The position numbers and the translations under genes were made by a program. Source: Methylotenera sp. (lineage in GTDB: Bacteria; Pseudomonadota; Gammaproteobacteria; Burkholderiales; Methylophilaceae). Taken from it: DNA of 64,000 nucleotides. Below are positions 9,357 through 22,134 of the stretch, in pieces. The notes beneath the pieces were generated by a model. It ran no database searches. It was not told the origin of the DNA and saw only the letters and a list, made by a program, of their open reading frames with translations. The stretch covers positions 24,658-88,657 of the forward strand of contig SXLB01000073.1 in assembly GCA_005777825.1 (NCBI GenBank), in the 5' to 3' direction. Every line of letters begins with the position of its first letter. Positions within the stretch are counted from its first letter, which is position 1.

Positions 9357-10421
9357 ATGCAAACACCGAATACACGCAAACAAAATGACAACGATTGGGG
9401 CTCAAAAAACCACGTGCAGACCTTGGTGATGATGCTGCTTACGGTCTTAGGTTTGTACTTATGCTATAAGATGGCTATACCGTTTTTGGCCGTGTTGGTC
9501 TGGGCCTTGACTCTAGCGGTCTTGTTTTCGCCCCTGCAAAGGTATTTGGAAGGCAAGCTAAAAGCGAGCGGATTGGCGGCCATGGTATCGGTTTTAATCA
9601 TAGGCTTGATTGTGGTTATACCAGCGGTTTTCGTAGGTCAGCAGTTGTTGTACCAAGCGGTAAAGGGCGCGCAATCGATAGAAGTGAAACTCAGTTCCGG
9701 CGAGTGGCAGCAAAAATTAGAGGCGCAACCGCAGCTAGGCCCACTATTTGAAAAGATTGAGCAGCGTATTGATTTTCCAGGGGCCTCTGCGGCCTTCACG
9801 CAATGGGTTAATACCAGCGCGGCGGATATCGTCAAAGCATCGGCCGTGCAAATCTTGGGCTTGTGCTTAATTTTTTATGTGTTGTTTTTCTTCCTGCGTG
9901 ACCGTCGAATGTTTTTACATGCCATTGTCCGGCATTCGCCTTTGTCGCCCTTGCAAATGGAAGGCCTGCTTGAGCGCATAGGTGACACCATACACGCCAC
10001 CGTCTATGGCACTTTTGCCGTGGCATCGGTGCAAGGTTTGCTAGGAGGCTTAATGTTTTGGTGGTTGGGCTTGCCTGCCCCATTGCTGTGGGGCCTCATT
10101 ATGGGGATGTTGGCGGTGATTCCTATGTTGGGCGCTTTCGTGATTTGGGCCCCGGCGGCCTTATTCTTGTTGCTGGAAGGGGCATGGCATGATGCCTTAA
10201 CCTTGAGCTTATGGGGGATGTTGGTGGTGGGCACGGTGGATAACTTGCTCAGACCCGTCTTAGTGGGTGACCGTTTACGCTTGCATACCGTGCTAACATT
10301 TTTGTCTGTGGTTGGTGGTTTAATGGTGTTCGGTGCGGCCGGTTTGATTTTAGGTCCGGTTATTCTGGTGATCACCATGGCCATGTTGGAATTTTGGAGC
10401 GCTAGAAACGCAGTTTTATAA
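9357..10421 (+). CDS. AI-2E family (PerM-like) transporter
   Basis: Eight-TM-like protein with FLRDRR, GLPAPLLWGLIMGMLAVIPMLGAF and VDNLLRPVLVG. Confidence 0.85.
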   Translation: MQTPNTRKQNDNDWGSKNHVQTLVMMLLTVLGLYLCYKMAIPFLAVLVWALTLAVLFSPLQRYLEGKLKASGLAAMVSVLIIGLIVVIPAVFVGQQLLYQAVKGAQSIEVKLSSGEWQQKLEAQPQLGPLFEKIEQRIDFPGASAAFTQWVNTSAADIVKASAVQILGLCLIFYVLFFFLRDRRMFLHAIVRHSPLSPLQMEGLLERIGDTIHATVYGTFAVASVQGLLGGLMFWWLGLPAPLLWGLIMGMLAVIPMLGAFVIWAPAALFLLLEGAWHDALTLSLWGMLVVGTVDNLLRPVLVGDRLRLHTVLTFLSVVGGLMVFGAAGLILGPVILVITMAMLEFWSARNAVL

Positions 10422-10624
10422 ACCCTAAGCGTGGCCAGCATCGCTCACCATTTTGTCATAATGTTTACTTAAAATTAGTTGGGCTTGGCTAGCTAGCCAT
10501 GAGGGTATTGGGTTATAATCTGGGATTACGCGGCATTGCCAAGGTGTGCACTTGGTAGAGTTAGCAAGCGCTTATCCGGTTTTTTCAAAAAAGATTTTTC
10601 AGTTATTGGGTCTGGGGCTAGTAA

Positions 10625-10981
10625 GTGTTAGAAAATTACTTTCCGATATTGATGTTTATCCTTGTAGGCATAGCCGTCGGTGTCGGTCCTCTCGTTCTTG
10701 GCCTCATTGTTTCCCCAAACAAGCCCGATACGGCAAAAAACTCCCCCTATGAATGCGGTTTTGAAGCCTTTGAGGACGCGCGCATGAAATTTGATGTGCG
10801 TTATTACTTGGTGGCCATACTGTTTATTTTGTTTGATTTAGAAATAGCCTTTCTTTTCCCTTGGGCCGTGGTGCTGCAAGAAATAGGTTTGTTCGGCTTT
10901 ATAGCCATGCTGGTGTTCTTAAGTGTGCTGGTGATAGGCTTCATTTACGAATGGAAAAAAGGTGCCTTAGAGTGGGATTGA
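10625..10981 (+). CDS. nuoA: NADH-quinone oxidoreductase subunit A (start codon GTG at 10625)
   Basis: [40 protein letters not shown]. Confidence 0.95.
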   Translation: MLENYFPILMFILVGIAVGVGPLVLGLIVSPNKPDTAKNSPYECGFEAFEDARMKFDVRYYLVAILFILFDLEIAFLFPWAVVLQEIGLFGFIAMLVFLSVLVIGFIYEWKKGALEWD

Positions 10982-10988
10982 GTCTGCT

Positions 10989-11465
10989 ATGAGTATAGAA
11001 GGGTTGTTGGAAAAAGGTTTTGTCACCACCACGCTGGACACCGTGATTAATTACACACGTACTGGCTCAATGTGGCCCATGACGTTTGGCTTGGCCTGTT
11101 GCGCGGTAGAGATGATGCATGCCGGTGCCTCGCGTTACGATTTGGATAGATTTGGTATCGTCTTCCGGGGCAGCCCACGTCAGTCCGATGTGATGATAGT
11201 GGCGGGTACCTTGGTCAATAAAATGGCGCCGGCCTTACGTAAGGTTTACGATCAAATGGCTGAGCCGCGTTGGGTTATCTCCATGGGCTCTTGCGCCAAC
11301 GGCGGCGGCTATTACCATTACTCCTATTCAGTGGTGCGTGGTTGCGACCGCATCGTGCCGGTTGATGTCTATGTGCCAGGCTGCCCACCTACCGCTGAGG
11401 CCTTGTTGTACGGCATCATCCAATTGCAAAATAAAATTAAACGCACCAATACTATCGCCCGCTAA
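10989..11465 (+). CDS. nuoB: NADH-quinone oxidoreductase subunit B
   Basis: [52 protein letters not shown]. Confidence 0.97.
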   Translation: MSIEGLLEKGFVTTTLDTVINYTRTGSMWPMTFGLACCAVEMMHAGASRYDLDRFGIVFRGSPRQSDVMIVAGTLVNKMAPALRKVYDQMAEPRWVISMGSCANGGGYYHYSYSVVRGCDRIVPVDVYVPGCPPTAEALLYGIIQLQNKIKRTNTIAR

Positions 11466-11470
11466 AACCC

Positions 11471-12067
11471 ATGTCAGCTAAATTAGATCAACTACATCAA
11501 GATGTGCAATCGGCCTTAGGCGCGAAGCTTATACAAGCCAGCATTGCGCTAAACGAACTGAATTTGCTGTGCCGTGCGGAAGATTATTTAGCCGTGTGTT
11601 TATGCTTGCGCGATGACCCACGCTTTAAGTTTGAACAATTAATCGATTTGTGCGGTGTGGATTACCAGACTTACGCGGACGTCGAGCAGTCAGGCCCACG
11701 TTACGCGGTGGTATGCCATTTGCTGTCGGTCAGCTTGAACCAACGTGTTCGATTGCGTGTGTTTGCTGCGGATGAAGCCTTCCCCATTTTGCCGACCTTG
11801 GTCGATGTTTGGCCGGTAGCCAATTGGTATGAACGCGAAGCCTTCGACATGTACGGCATTATGTTTGAAAATCACCCCGATCTACGTCGCTTGTTAACCG
11901 ATTATGGCTTTGTAGGCCATCCATTCCGTAAAGATTTTCCCATGATAGGCTTAGTTGAAATGCGCTACGACCCAGAGCAGCAGCGCGTGATTTATCAGCC
12001 AGTTAGCATAGACGAGCGTAATAATGTGCCGCGCGTCATACGTAATGAAGGGGCGCACGCTAAATAG
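11471..12067 (+). CDS. nuoC: NADH-quinone oxidoreductase subunit C
   Basis: [41 protein letters not shown]. Confidence 0.96.
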   Translation: MSAKLDQLHQDVQSALGAKLIQASIALNELNLLCRAEDYLAVCLCLRDDPRFKFEQLIDLCGVDYQTYADVEQSGPRYAVVCHLLSVSLNQRVRLRVFAADEAFPILPTLVDVWPVANWYEREAFDMYGIMFENHPDLRRLLTDYGFVGHPFRKDFPMIGLVEMRYDPEQQRVIYQPVSIDERNNVPRVIRNEGAHAK

Positions 12068-12070
12068 GCG

Positions 12071-13330
12071 TTGATTATGGCTGAAATTAGAAATTACACG
12101 ATGAACTTTGGTCCGCAGCATCCGGCTGCGCACGGTGTGCTGCGCTTGGTATTGGAGTTGGACGGCGAAGTCATACAGCGCGCCGATCCGCACATAGGCT
12201 TATTGCACCGTGGCACGGAAAAGCTAGCGGAAAACCGCACTTATTTGCAGTCTATCCCGTATATGGATAGGTTGGACTACGTGTCCATGATGTCCAATGA
12301 GCATGCTTATGTGATGGCCATCGAGAAGATGATGGGCATAGACGTCCCATTGCGTGCGCAATACATCCGCGTTATGTTTGATGAAATCACCAGGGTGTTA
12401 AATCACTTGCTGTGGTTAGGTGCGCATGCATTGGATGTGGGTGCCATGACGGTGTTTTTGTACGCCTTCCGCGACCGTGAGGATTTGTTTGATTGCTACG
12501 AGGCGGTTTCCGGTGCACGCATGCACGCAGCTTATTACCGTCCGGGTGGCGTCTATCGAGATTTACCCAATCGCATGCCGCAGTATGCCGTGTCGCCATT
12601 GCGCAACGCGAAAACCGTGGCCAAGCAAAACGAAAATCGTCAAGGTTCCTTGTTGGATTTCATTGAAGACTTTACCCAGCGTTTTCCGAAATACGTGGAC
12701 GAATACGAGACCTTGTTAACCGACAACCGTATCTGGAAGCAGCGCACCGTGGACGTGGGCATCGTCACCCCAGAGCGCGCCTTAGCGCTAGGCATGACCG
12801 GTCCGATGTTGCGTGGTTCTGGCATAGCCTGGGATTTGCGTAAAACCCAGCCTTATGAAGTGTATGCCGACATGGATTTTGATGTGCCGGTTGGTGTTAA
12901 TGGCGATTGCTACGACCGTTACTTGGTGCGCATGGAAGAGTTTAGGCAATCCAATCGCATCATTCAACAATGCGTGAATTGGTTGCGTGCCAACCCTGGC
13001 CCAGTCATTACTAGCGATAATAAAGTCGCACCGCCCGATCGTGCTGGCATGAAAAGTAATATGGAAGATTTGATCCACCATTTCAAATTGTTTACCGAAG
13101 GCTTTCATGTGCCAGCGGGTGAGGCTTATGCGGCAGTGGAACACCCTAAAGGCGAGTTCGGTATTTACATGGTGTCCGATGGCGCCAATAAACCTTACCG
13201 TCTAAAAATTCGTGCACCTGGCTTTGCCCATTTAGCAGCCTTAGATGAAATGACGCGTGGCCATATGATTGCTGACTTGGTGGCCATCATAGGCACGCAA
13301 GACATCGTATTTGGCGAAATAGATCGATAA
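12071..13330 (+). CDS. nuoD: NADH-quinone oxidoreductase subunit D
   Basis: [38 protein letters not shown]. Start may be the second ATG at 12077. Confidence 0.97.
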   Translation: MIMAEIRNYTMNFGPQHPAAHGVLRLVLELDGEVIQRADPHIGLLHRGTEKLAENRTYLQSIPYMDRLDYVSMMSNEHAYVMAIEKMMGIDVPLRAQYIRVMFDEITRVLNHLLWLGAHALDVGAMTVFLYAFRDREDLFDCYEAVSGARMHAAYYRPGGVYRDLPNRMPQYAVSPLRNAKTVAKQNENRQGSLLDFIEDFTQRFPKYVDEYETLLTDNRIWKQRTVDVGIVTPERALALGMTGPMLRGSGIAWDLRKTQPYEVYADMDFDVPVGVNGDCYDRYLVRMEEFRQSNRIIQQCVNWLRANPGPVITSDNKVAPPDRAGMKSNMEDLIHHFKLFTEGFHVPAGEAYAAVEHPKGEFGIYMVSDGANKPYRLKIRAPGFAHLAALDEMTRGHMIADLVAIIGTQDIVFGEIDR

Positions 13331-13344
13331 AAATTGAGTTAGCT

Positions 13345-13818
13345 ATGTTAAGTCCAAAAATTACAGAAAAAATTGATTACGAGCTGACTAAATACCCAGC
13401 CGATCAGCGCCAAGCCGCGGTCATGAGTGCTTTGCGTATCGTGCAAACCGAACGCGGATGGTTGTCACAAGATAGCATGAGCGAGGTGGCCGCCTACCTT
13501 GGTATGCCAGAGATTGCCGTCATGGAAGTGGCCAGTTTTTACAATATGTACGATTTGGCACCAGTGGGTAAATACAAAATCAGCGTCTGTACCAATATTT
13601 CCTGCATGTTGCGTAATAGCGATGAAATTGTCGATCACCTTAAACACAAGCTAGGCGTGGAGTTTAATCAAGTCAGCGCAGACGGCAAGTTTTGCCTTAA
13701 AGAAGGCGAGTGCATGGGTGCATGCGGTGGCGCTCCCCTAATGATCATTAACAACCACACCATGCACGAATTTCTAACGCCGGCTAAGGTTGATGCTATT
13801 TTGGATGAGTTGAAATAA
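13345..13818 (+). CDS. nuoE: NADH-quinone oxidoreductase subunit E
   Basis: [10 protein letters not shown]...[15 protein letters not shown], 2Fe-2S thioredoxin-like. Confidence 0.96.
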   Translation: MLSPKITEKIDYELTKYPADQRQAAVMSALRIVQTERGWLSQDSMSEVAAYLGMPEIAVMEVASFYNMYDLAPVGKYKISVCTNISCMLRNSDEIVDHLKHKLGVEFNQVSADGKFCLKEGECMGACGGAPLMIINNHTMHEFLTPAKVDAILDELK

Positions 13819-15155
13819 TGGCCAAACAAGTAGCAAAATTCCCAGCGCCTGTCATGACCGATCCTAAGGGTCAAACCTTAGTCTGTTTGCGTACCTTGAG
13901 CGAAAGTGAGCCGGCCGCACTAGCAACTTACCTGAAGTTGGGCGGATACCAATCCTTAAAGCGCCTTGTCACAGAAAAAACCAAGGCCACTGATATCATC
14001 ACCGAGGTGAAAATTTCCGGTCTGCGTGGGCGTGGTGGAGCAGGGTTCCCTACCGGTCTTAAGTGGAGCTTCATGCCACGCTATTTTGACGGCGTTAAAT
14101 ACTTGGTATGCAATACCGACGAAGGCGAACCCGGCACATTTAAAGACCGTGACATCATTCGTTATAACCCGCACCAACTGATAGAAGGCATGGCCATTGC
14201 TGCTTATACGCTAGGCGCACGCGTTGGCTACAACTACATACACGGGGAAATTTGGCAGGATTACGAAACCTTTGAAGCTGCGCTAAAAGAGGCTAAACAA
14301 GCCGGCTACCTGGGTGAAAATCTATTTGGCACGAATTTTAGTTTTGATTTGTATGCCGTGCACGGTTACGGCGCCTACATATGCGGTGAAGAAACGGCAC
14401 TGATAGAGTCCATAGAGGGCAAGAAAGGCCAGCCGCGCTTTAAACCGCCATTCCCAGCCAGTTATGGGGTGTTTGGTAAACCGACCAATGTAAACAATAC
14501 CGAAAGTTACGCTTCCATTCCATGGATCATGCTGCACGGCGGGCAAGCGTTTGCCGACTTGGGTGTGGCTAATTCAGGCGGTACTAAATTATTTTCTGTG
14601 TCCGGTCACGTGGAAAAGCCCGGCAATTACGAAGTAAAAATGGGCACGCCTTTCACTGAGCTGTTGGCCATGGCCGGTGGTGTTTGGCATGGTCGCAAGC
14701 TAAAAGCGGTGATCCCAGGTGGCCCGTCGACGGCAGTCATACCGGCCAGCGTGATGGAGTCCACCACCATGGATTATGACGGCTTAAGCAAGGCTAGATC
14801 AAGCTTAGGCGCAGGCTCCATGATAGTCATGGACGACAGTACCTGCATGGTGAAAGCCTTGCACCGCTTGTCCTATTTCTTTTACGAAGAAAGTTGCGGT
14901 CAATGCACGCCCTGCCGTGAAGGCACGGGTTGGGTCTACCGCGTGTTGGATCGCATTGTCAAAGGTCAAGGCAAGATGGAAGACTTGGATCTTCTAACTG
15001 ACATCAGTAAAAATATTTCTGGTCGTACTATTTGCGCATTGGGCGAAGCAGCTGCAACGCCAGTGATTAGCTTTATTAAGCATTTTAGAGCGGAATTTGA
15101 GTACTACATCGAGCACGGTAAAAGTATGGTTGAGAGTAAGGCGGAGCAAGCTTAA
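13818..15155 (+). CDS. nuoF: NADH-quinone oxidoreductase subunit F
   Basis: [33 protein letters not shown]. Confidence 0.97.
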   Translation: MAKQVAKFPAPVMTDPKGQTLVCLRTLSESEPAALATYLKLGGYQSLKRLVTEKTKATDIITEVKISGLRGRGGAGFPTGLKWSFMPRYFDGVKYLVCNTDEGEPGTFKDRDIIRYNPHQLIEGMAIAAYTLGARVGYNYIHGEIWQDYETFEAALKEAKQAGYLGENLFGTNFSFDLYAVHGYGAYICGEETALIESIEGKKGQPRFKPPFPASYGVFGKPTNVNNTESYASIPWIMLHGGQAFADLGVANSGGTKLFSVSGHVEKPGNYEVKMGTPFTELLAMAGGVWHGRKLKAVIPGGPSTAVIPASVMESTTMDYDGLSKARSSLGAGSMIVMDDSTCMVKALHRLSYFFYEESCGQCTPCREGTGWVYRVLDRIVKGQGKMEDLDLLTDISKNISGRTICALGEAAATPVISFIKHFRAEFEYYIEHGKSMVESKAEQA

Positions 15156-17590
15156 TGTTAAACATAGAAATTGACGGCAAAGCGTTAGAAGTCGAGCACG
15201 GCAGTTCCATCATAGACGCGGCCGACAAAGTCGGCATCGCCATTCCGCGTTTCTGCTACCACCCGAAATTATCCGTGGCGGCCAATTGCCGCATGTGTTT
15301 GGTTCAGGTTGAAAATTTCAACAAGCCTTTGCCGGCTTGTGCCACACCAGTAGCCGATGGCATGAAGATATTCACGCGCTCCAAATCGGCCATAGAGGCA
15401 CAAAAAAGCGTGATGGAGTTCTTGCTGATTAACCATCCCTTGGATTGCCCTATTTGCGACCAAGGTGGCGAATGCGATCTGCAAGACGTGGCGGTGGCTT
15501 ATGGCACCAGCGGTTCACGCTACACCGAAGAAAAACGCGTGGTGTTCAATAAAAACATCGGGCCATTAGTCAGCACCGACATGACGCGCTGCATACAATG
15601 CACACGCTGCGTGCGCTTCTTGCAAGAAGTCGGCGGCATCATGGAGTTGGGCATGGTAGGGCGTGGCGAACACGCTGAAATCACTGCTTACGTCGACAAG
15701 AGCGTGAATTCCGAATTGTCCGGCAACATCATCGATTTGTGCCCAGTCGGCGCATTGACCAGCAAGCCATTTAGGTATTCTGCCCGCAGTTGGGAATTAA
15801 CCCGCAGGCCCAGCATAGCGCCACACGATGGCTTGGGTTCACACATAGAAGTGCACGTTAAAGATAATAAAGTCATGCGCGTGTTGCCACGGACAAAAGA
15901 CAGCATCAACGAATGCTGGTTGTCGGATCGCGACCGTTTTTCCTACGAAGGCCTCAATAGCCCAGATCGCCTAAAAGTGCCCATGATTAAGCACAACGGC
16001 AACTGGGTGGAAACGGATTGGAAAACCGCGCTGGAATTTGCCGCAGGTCAGATCAAAGACATCACCAACGAGCACGGCGGTGACGCCCTAGGTGTGTTGG
16101 TTTCACCTAATAGCACCATGGAAGAAGGCTATTTAGCTAAACAACTGGCCACGGCGCTCAACTGCGGTAACGTCGATTACCGTTTGCGTCAAACTGACTT
16201 TAGGTTAGACGGCAAACGCATGGGTACACCGTGGATGGGTTGCAATATCCACGAGATAGAAGACTTGGATCGCATCTTGGTGATCGGGTCCAACCTAAGA
16301 AATGAACACCCGCTTCTGGCTAAGCGTTTCCGTAAAGCCGTGGCCAATGGCGCAGAATTGTCCGTGATCAGCCCATTGGACAACAACCCGCTGATGGATA
16401 TCGCTCATAAAGTCATAGTGCGCCCTAATGACATGGTGAATGTCTTGGGCCAAGTGCTAAAAGCCATGTCCGGTTTACAGCGCCTGTCCTTGTGCTTGCC
16501 GCCATCGCTCAACCATTTACTGGAAGAAATTAAAGTCAGGCCGAATACCCAAGCCATTGCCGAGAGCATGGCCGGCCATGGTAAAGACTACGATTTAATC
16601 GCACCTAAAGTCGGTATCTTTATCGGTAACATGGCATTGAGCGATCCGCGCTTTACTGAAATGTACAGCATGGCTGAAGCCATAGGCGGTATTTCCGGTG
16701 CGAAAGGCGGCATCTTGCCGGCTGCATCGAACAGCACCGGCATGCACATGATGGGTGTGATGCCCAGCAGCAGCGGCATGCATGCAAGAGCCATGTTAGA
16801 AGTGCCACGTAAAGCTTACCTAATAGTTAACATAGAGCCGGAGTTGGATTGTCAGCACGCGGCATTGGCCAAAGCCGCCATGCAAAAAGCCGAATGCGTG
16901 GTCGCGTTAACCGCCTACAAATCCAGCGCCCTAGAGCATGCCGATATCTTGTTGCCTATTGCCCCCTTTAGCGAAACCTCAGGCACCTTTATGAGCATGG
17001 AAGGGCGCGTACAAAGTTTTGCCGCAGCGGTTAAGCCATTAGGTGAATGCCGTCCTGCATGGAAAGTGCTGCGCGTGTTAGCCAATACGCTGGGCTTGCC
17101 AGGTTTCGACTACGATACCAGTGAGCAAGTTAAACAGGCTATTTTTGCCGGTGAAAAACCGTCGGCGGTGGTGTGGCGTAGCCTCAATAACAACCTAAAA
17201 GATTTGGTGGAGATACAAATCAACATCAAACACGATGGCTTGCAACGTATCGGTGAAGTGCCACAATACGAATCCGACCCCATCGTGCGTCGGTCTATGC
17301 CGTTGAAAAAAACCAAGTACAACATCAAGCCTATGGCGCGCATGAGTGCCGCTCAGTTAGCCGATTTGGGCTTGCAAGAAGGCGATCAAGTTTTGGTGAA
17401 ACAAGACAAAGGCAGTGCGGTGTTGACTGTTAAATTGGATAATCACGTGGCTAAAGGTTGCGTACGCGTGGCGGCCGCCCATGAAGACACCATAGGTTTG
17501 GGCGATTTAATGGGCGACATCACAGTGGAAAAACTCACAGCAAAACAATTGGCGGCGTATCAAGCTGGCCTTAAGGAAGTGCACGCGTAA
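15155..17590 (+). CDS. nuoG: NADH-quinone oxidoreductase subunit G
   Basis: 2Fe-2S ferredoxin N-terminus, [24 protein letters not shown], molybdopterin-oxidoreductase-like C-terminus. Confidence 0.97.
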   Translation: MLNIEIDGKALEVEHGSSIIDAADKVGIAIPRFCYHPKLSVAANCRMCLVQVENFNKPLPACATPVADGMKIFTRSKSAIEAQKSVMEFLLINHPLDCPICDQGGECDLQDVAVAYGTSGSRYTEEKRVVFNKNIGPLVSTDMTRCIQCTRCVRFLQEVGGIMELGMVGRGEHAEITAYVDKSVNSELSGNIIDLCPVGALTSKPFRYSARSWELTRRPSIAPHDGLGSHIEVHVKDNKVMRVLPRTKDSINECWLSDRDRFSYEGLNSPDRLKVPMIKHNGNWVETDWKTALEFAAGQIKDITNEHGGDALGVLVSPNSTMEEGYLAKQLATALNCGNVDYRLRQTDFRLDGKRMGTPWMGCNIHEIEDLDRILVIGSNLRNEHPLLAKRFRKAVANGAELSVISPLDNNPLMDIAHKVIVRPNDMVNVLGQVLKAMSGLQRLSLCLPPSLNHLLEEIKVRPNTQAIAESMAGHGKDYDLIAPKVGIFIGNMALSDPRFTEMYSMAEAIGGISGAKGGILPAASNSTGMHMMGVMPSSSGMHARAMLEVPRKAYLIVNIEPELDCQHAALAKAAMQKAECVVALTAYKSSALEHADILLPIAPFSETSGTFMSMEGRVQSFAAAVKPLGECRPAWKVLRVLANTLGLPGFDYDTSEQVKQAIFAGEKPSAVVWRSLNNNLKDLVEIQINIKHDGLQRIGEVPQYESDPIVRRSMPLKKTKYNIKPMARMSAAQLADLGLQEGDQVLVKQDKGSAVLTVKLDNHVAKGCVRVAAAHEDTIGLGDLMGDITVEKLTAKQLAAYQAGLKEVHA

Positions 17591-18618
17591 TGGAATGGCT
17601 AGTTCAATTATTCGGGGTTTATTGGCCAGGCGTTGAGCTGACGGCTTGGACCTTAATTAAAATTGTCGCTATCGTGCTGCCCTTAATGGGCGCGGTGGCC
17701 TATTTAACCTTGGCTGAACGCAAAGTCATTGGTTACATGCAGGTGCGCATAGGCCCCAATCGTGTCGGTTACTTTGGCTTACTGCAACCCTTGGCCGATG
17801 GCATCAAGTTGTTGTTTAAAGAAATCGTCATTCCCACCGCCTCTAATAAAACTTTATTTTTATTGGGTCCGGTATTGGCCATTGCCCCTGCCTTTGCCGC
17901 TTGGGCGGTGGTGCCGTTTGATATGACCATGGTATTGGCCGATGTCGATGCCGGATTGTTGTACATACTGGCCATGACCTCGGTAGCCGTATACGGTGTC
18001 ATTATTGCCGGTTGGGCCTCCAACTCCAAGTATGCTTTCCTAGGTTCACTGCGCTCAGCGGCACAGATCGTGTCCTATGAAATTGCCATGGGCTTTGCCT
18101 TGGTCGGCGTGTTGATGTGCGCTAACTCATTGAATTTAGGCAAGATAGTCATGGGTCAGAGCGGCGGTTTTTGGCATTGGTACTTCTTGCCCTTGTTCCC
18201 CTTGTTCATTGTTTACTTTATTAGTGCGGTGGCCGAGACCAATCGTGCGCCATTTGACGTGGCCGAAGGTGAGTCAGAAATCGTCGCCGGTTTCCACGTT
18301 GAGTATTCCGGCATGGCCTTTGCTGTTTTCTTCTTGGCCGAATACGCCAACATGATATTGGTTTCCATGCTGGCTGCTTTAATGTTCTTGGGTGGTTGGT
18401 TGTCGCCTGTGCCGTTTATTGCGGATAGCTTTGTTTGGCTATTAGCTAAAGTAGCGTTCTTATTGTTCCTGTTCTTATGGTTTAGGGCCACGTTTCCTAG
18501 GTACCGCTACGACCAAATCATGCGTTTGGGCTGGAAGGTCTTTATACCCATTACCATCGTCTGGATAGTCGTGGTAGGTGGCATGATGCAAACCCCATGG
18601 GCTTACTTATTCCATTAA
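17590..18618 (+). CDS. nuoH: NADH-quinone oxidoreductase subunit H
   Basis: [66 protein letters not shown]. Confidence 0.97.
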   Translation: MEWLVQLFGVYWPGVELTAWTLIKIVAIVLPLMGAVAYLTLAERKVIGYMQVRIGPNRVGYFGLLQPLADGIKLLFKEIVIPTASNKTLFLLGPVLAIAPAFAAWAVVPFDMTMVLADVDAGLLYILAMTSVAVYGVIIAGWASNSKYAFLGSLRSAAQIVSYEIAMGFALVGVLMCANSLNLGKIVMGQSGGFWHWYFLPLFPLFIVYFISAVAETNRAPFDVAEGESEIVAGFHVEYSGMAFAVFFLAEYANMILVSMLAALMFLGGWLSPVPFIADSFVWLLAKVAFLLFLFLWFRATFPRYRYDQIMRLGWKVFIPITIVWIVVVGGMMQTPWAYLFH

Positions 18619-18623
18619 ATCTT

Positions 18624-19115
18624 ATGATTAAAACTATAAAAAAATCGCTGTCTAGCTTAATGCTGATAGAGCTGTTAAAGGGTATGGCCTTAACCGGCCG
18701 CTATTTCTTTGCACCCAAAATTACCGTGCAATACCCAGAAGAAGTGACGCCGCAATCCAACCGTTTTCGTGGTTTGCATGCGCTTAGGCGTTACGCCAAT
18801 GGCGAAGAGCGTTGCATCGCTTGTAAATTATGCGAAGCGGTATGCCCGGCTATGGCCATCACCATAGAATCGGAACAGCGTGAAGACAATACCCGCCGCA
18901 CCACGCGGTACGACATCGATTTAACCAAATGCATTTTTTGTGGCATGTGCGAAGAATCCTGCCCGGTCGATTCCATCGTGGAAACGCGGGTATTTGACTA
19001 CCATGGCGAGCAAAGAGGCGACTTGCTGTACACCAAGGAAATGCTATTGGCCGTGGGTGATAAACACGAGAAGCAAATAGCCGCAGACCGCGATTTAGAC
19101 AAAGCCTTTAGATAA
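18624..19115 (+). CDS. nuoI: NADH-quinone oxidoreductase subunit I
   Basis: Two 4Fe-4S motifs [13 protein letters not shown] and [16 protein letters not shown] at 18624 preferred over 18597, which lies inside nuoH. Confidence 0.96.
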   Translation: MIKTIKKSLSSLMLIELLKGMALTGRYFFAPKITVQYPEEVTPQSNRFRGLHALRRYANGEERCIACKLCEAVCPAMAITIESEQREDNTRRTTRYDIDLTKCIFCGMCEESCPVDSIVETRVFDYHGEQRGDLLYTKEMLLAVGDKHEKQIAADRDLDKAFR

Positions 19116-19134
19116 GAGAGAGCCTAGGCCTACC

Positions 19135-19791
19135 ATGACATTTTTTGGGTTACATTTTCAAGACCTGGTTTTTTACAGCTTAGCGCTTATTCTGCTGTAT
19201 GCCGCCCTAAGCGTAATTACTACACGCAATCCTGTGTACGCCGCGCTTTTTTTAGTGCTGGCTTTCTTTACTGCTGCCGGCATATGGCTATTATTGGAAG
19301 CGGAGTTTTTAGCCATCACCTTGGTGCTGGTCTATGTTGGCGCCGTCATGGTCTTGTTCTTATTCGTGGTGATGATGTTGGACATTAATTTAGACCGCCT
19401 GCGTGAGGGGTTTTGGCAAGCGCTACCGGTGGCCTTGCCCGTAGGTGGCTTAATGGCAGTAGAGATGGTCATGATAGTAGGGGTGAATAATTTCGGTGCG
19501 GACAAAGTGTTGGCACCTGCGGCTAAACCGGCTGACTACAGCAACACGGCCGCCTTGGGTCATGTGCTGTATACCGATTATTTGTTGGCCTTTGAATTGG
19601 CCGCCGTGGTGCTGTTGGTGGCCATCGTGGCTGCCATTGCACTCACATTAAGAAGTCGTAAAGAAAGCAAGCCTACCGATGCCAATAAGCAGGTGGCAGT
19701 TAAAAAAGCCGACAGGCTGCGTATTGTCAAAATGGCCGCCTTGCTGGAGCCTAAAGCCGAGCCCACTGGCAGCACTGAGGAGAAAAAATAA
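19135..19791 (+). CDS. nuoJ: NADH-quinone oxidoreductase subunit J
   Basis: [52 protein letters not shown]. Confidence 0.95.
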   Translation: MTFFGLHFQDLVFYSLALILLYAALSVITTRNPVYAALFLVLAFFTAAGIWLLLEAEFLAITLVLVYVGAVMVLFLFVVMMLDINLDRLREGFWQALPVALPVGGLMAVEMVMIVGVNNFGADKVLAPAAKPADYSNTAALGHVLYTDYLLAFELAAVVLLVAIVAAIALTLRSRKESKPTDANKQVAVKKADRLRIVKMAALLEPKAEPTGSTEEKK

Positions 19792-20096
19792 TGGTCGGTT
19801 TATCCCATTACCTAATTCTTGGTGCCTTGCTGTTTGCCATCAGTGTGGTTGGTATCTTTTTAAATCGTAAAAACGTCATCATTTTATTGATGGCCATAGA
19901 GCTGATGCTGTTAGCGGTGAACCTCAACTTTATCGCTTTCTCGCATTACATGAACGACATCGCTGGGCAAGTGTTCGTGTTTTTTATTTTGACCGTAGCC
20001 GCTGCTGAATCGGCCATAGGCTTGGCTATCTTAGTGGTGCTGTTTAGAAACTTACGCACCATTAATGTTGACGATTTAAATCGCTTAAAAGGGTAA
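19791..20096 (+). CDS. nuoK: NADH-quinone oxidoreductase subunit K
   Basis: [45 protein letters not shown]. Confidence 0.96.
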   Translation: MVGLSHYLILGALLFAISVVGIFLNRKNVIILLMAIELMLLAVNLNFIAFSHYMNDIAGQVFVFFILTVAAAESAIGLAILVVLFRNLRTINVDDLNRLKG

Positions 20097-20103
20097 GTTC
20101 AGA

Positions 20104-22131
20104 ATGACCATGCAACAGATTTACTTAGCGATACCGATACTGCCTTTATTAGCTGCTGCCGTGGTGGGCCTATTTAGCAAATTCCTGCCCAGAGCGGCCG
20201 CGCATGCATTAACCATCTTGGGTGTGGCTTTATCATTTGCCTTGTCTCTTTATGTGCTCAACCATGCTATGCACAGTGCGCCGTATAACGAAACGGTGTA
20301 TTCCTGGTTAAAAACCGGTAACCTTAGTTTTGAAATTGGCTTTTTGATCGATAATTTGTCGGCCATGATGATGGTGGTGGTGACCTTTGTTTCCCTCATG
20401 GTGCACATCTACACCGTGGGTTACATGGCTGAAGACCCAGGTTACGCGCGCTTTTTTAGCTACATCTCGCTGTTCACCTTTGCCATGTTAATGCTGGTCA
20501 TGAGCAATAACTTCATGCAGCTGTTCTTTGGTTGGGAAGCGGTGGGCTTGGTTTCCTATTTACTCATTGGTTTCTGGTACACACGACCAACCGCCATCTA
20601 CGCCAACCTAAAAGCCTTCCTGGTTAACCGGGTAGGGGATTTTGGTTTTCTATTAGGCATAGGCTTGGTCCTCATGCATTTCGGCAGTTTGGATTACGCG
20701 TCGGTGTTCTCGCTGGCCCCACAAATGGCCGACGTGCAAATCAATTTAATTGGCAGCAGTGCTTGGTCCTTGCTGACCGTCACCTGCATATTGCTGTTTA
20801 TTGGCGCCATGGGTAAGTCGGCGCAAGTGCCGCTGCATGTATGGTTACCCGATTCCATGGAAGGCCCGACGCCTATCTCGGCATTAATTCATGCGGCGAC
20901 CATGGTCACTGCGGGTATTTTCATGGTGGCCAGAATGTCGCCACTGTTTGAGTTTTCGTCCACTGCGCTATCTTTCATTATTGTTATCGGCAGCATCACG
21001 GCCTTGTTTATGGGCTTTTTGGGCATCATACAAAACGACATTAAACGGGTGGTGGCGTATTCCACGCTCTCGCAATTAGGCTACATGACCGTAGCGCTTG
21101 GCGCGTCGGCTTATTCCGTGGCCATCTTCCACTTAATGACGCACGCCTTCTTTAAAGCCTTGCTGTTCTTGGGGGCGGGTGCCGTCATCATGGGCATGCA
21201 CCACGATCAAGACATACGCAATATGGGTAACTTGAAAAAATACATGCCGGTGACGTGGATCACGTCTTTAATCGGTTCATTGGCCCTAATTGGTACACCG
21301 TTTTTTGCCGGTTTCTATTCTAAAGACAGCATCATAGAAGCCGTGCATGCATCGACCATACCTGGCAGTGGCTTTGCCTATTTTGCCGTGTTGGCCGGGG
21401 TGTTTGTTACGGCTTTTTATAGTTTCCGTATGTATTTCTTGGTGTTTCATGGTGCGGAAAAATGGCGCATTACGCATCACGATGCCGAGCACGACGCCCA
21501 TCACGATGACCATGACCACCATCATGGTCTGGCACCCACAGACGATCCGCATGAACCGGGTTGGGTGATCAAGTTGCCTTTAATCCTCTTGGCCATTCCC
21601 TCTGTTTGGATAGGCTATGTGGCCATAGAACCTATGCTATACGGCGACTTCTTCAATGGCGTCATAGTCGTAGACCATGCTGCGCACCCGGCCATGCAAG
21701 CCATGACTCACCATTGGCATAGCACCATGCACAATGCTGCTGGCATGGCCATACACGGCTTGCTTAGTGTGCCGTTTGCCTTGGCCGCCTCCGGCGTGCT
21801 ATTAGCCTGGTTCTTCTATACGCAGCGTCCAGACATACCGGCTAGCATACAAAGCAAGTTAAGCTGGCTTAACCACGCGTTGGAAAACAAGTACGGGTTT
21901 GATGCGTTTAATGACAAAGTCTTTGCTGCCGGCTCGCGTTTGCTAGGTCATAAACTATGGCAAATTGGGGACGTGACCATCATCGATGGTGCCCTGGTCA
22001 ATGGCACAGCCAATCTGATTGGTAAGGCGGCGGCTGTCGTGCGTAAGTTGCAAACGGGGCTGATTTACCACTACGCATTCGCCATGATCATAGGCGTGTT
22101 TTTAATGCTTACTTTCTTCACTAAAGTTTAA
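20104..22131 (+). CDS. nuoL: NADH-quinone oxidoreductase subunit L
   Basis: Antiporter-like subunit: FGWEAVGLVSYLLIGFW; LIHAATMVTAGIFMVAR; DIKRVVAYSTLSQLGYM. Confidence 0.97.
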   Translation: MTMQQIYLAIPILPLLAAAVVGLFSKFLPRAAAHALTILGVALSFALSLYVLNHAMHSAPYNETVYSWLKTGNLSFEIGFLIDNLSAMMMVVVTFVSLMVHIYTVGYMAEDPGYARFFSYISLFTFAMLMLVMSNNFMQLFFGWEAVGLVSYLLIGFWYTRPTAIYANLKAFLVNRVGDFGFLLGIGLVLMHFGSLDYASVFSLAPQMADVQINLIGSSAWSLLTVTCILLFIGAMGKSAQVPLHVWLPDSMEGPTPISALIHAATMVTAGIFMVARMSPLFEFSSTALSFIIVIGSITALFMGFLGIIQNDIKRVVAYSTLSQLGYMTVALGASAYSVAIFHLMTHAFFKALLFLGAGAVIMGMHHDQDIRNMGNLKKYMPVTWITSLIGSLALIGTPFFAGFYSKDSIIEAVHASTIPGSGFAYFAVLAGVFVTAFYSFRMYFLVFHGAEKWRITHHDAEHDAHHDDHDHHHGLAPTDDPHEPGWVIKLPLILLAIPSVWIGYVAIEPMLYGDFFNGVIVVDHAAHPAMQAMTHHWHSTMHNAAGMAIHGLLSVPFALAASGVLLAWFFYTQRPDIPASIQSKLSWLNHALENKYGFDAFNDKVFAAGSRLLGHKLWQIGDVTIIDGALVNGTANLIGKAAAVVRKLQTGLIYHYAFAMIIGVFLMLTFFTKV

Positions 22132-22134
22132 ACA

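Noticed and set aside
10546-10752. 68-aa ORF overlapping the nuoA start
   Set aside because: Mostly the nuoA leader plus an out-of-frame reading of nuoA ([12 protein letters not shown]); no support as a gene.
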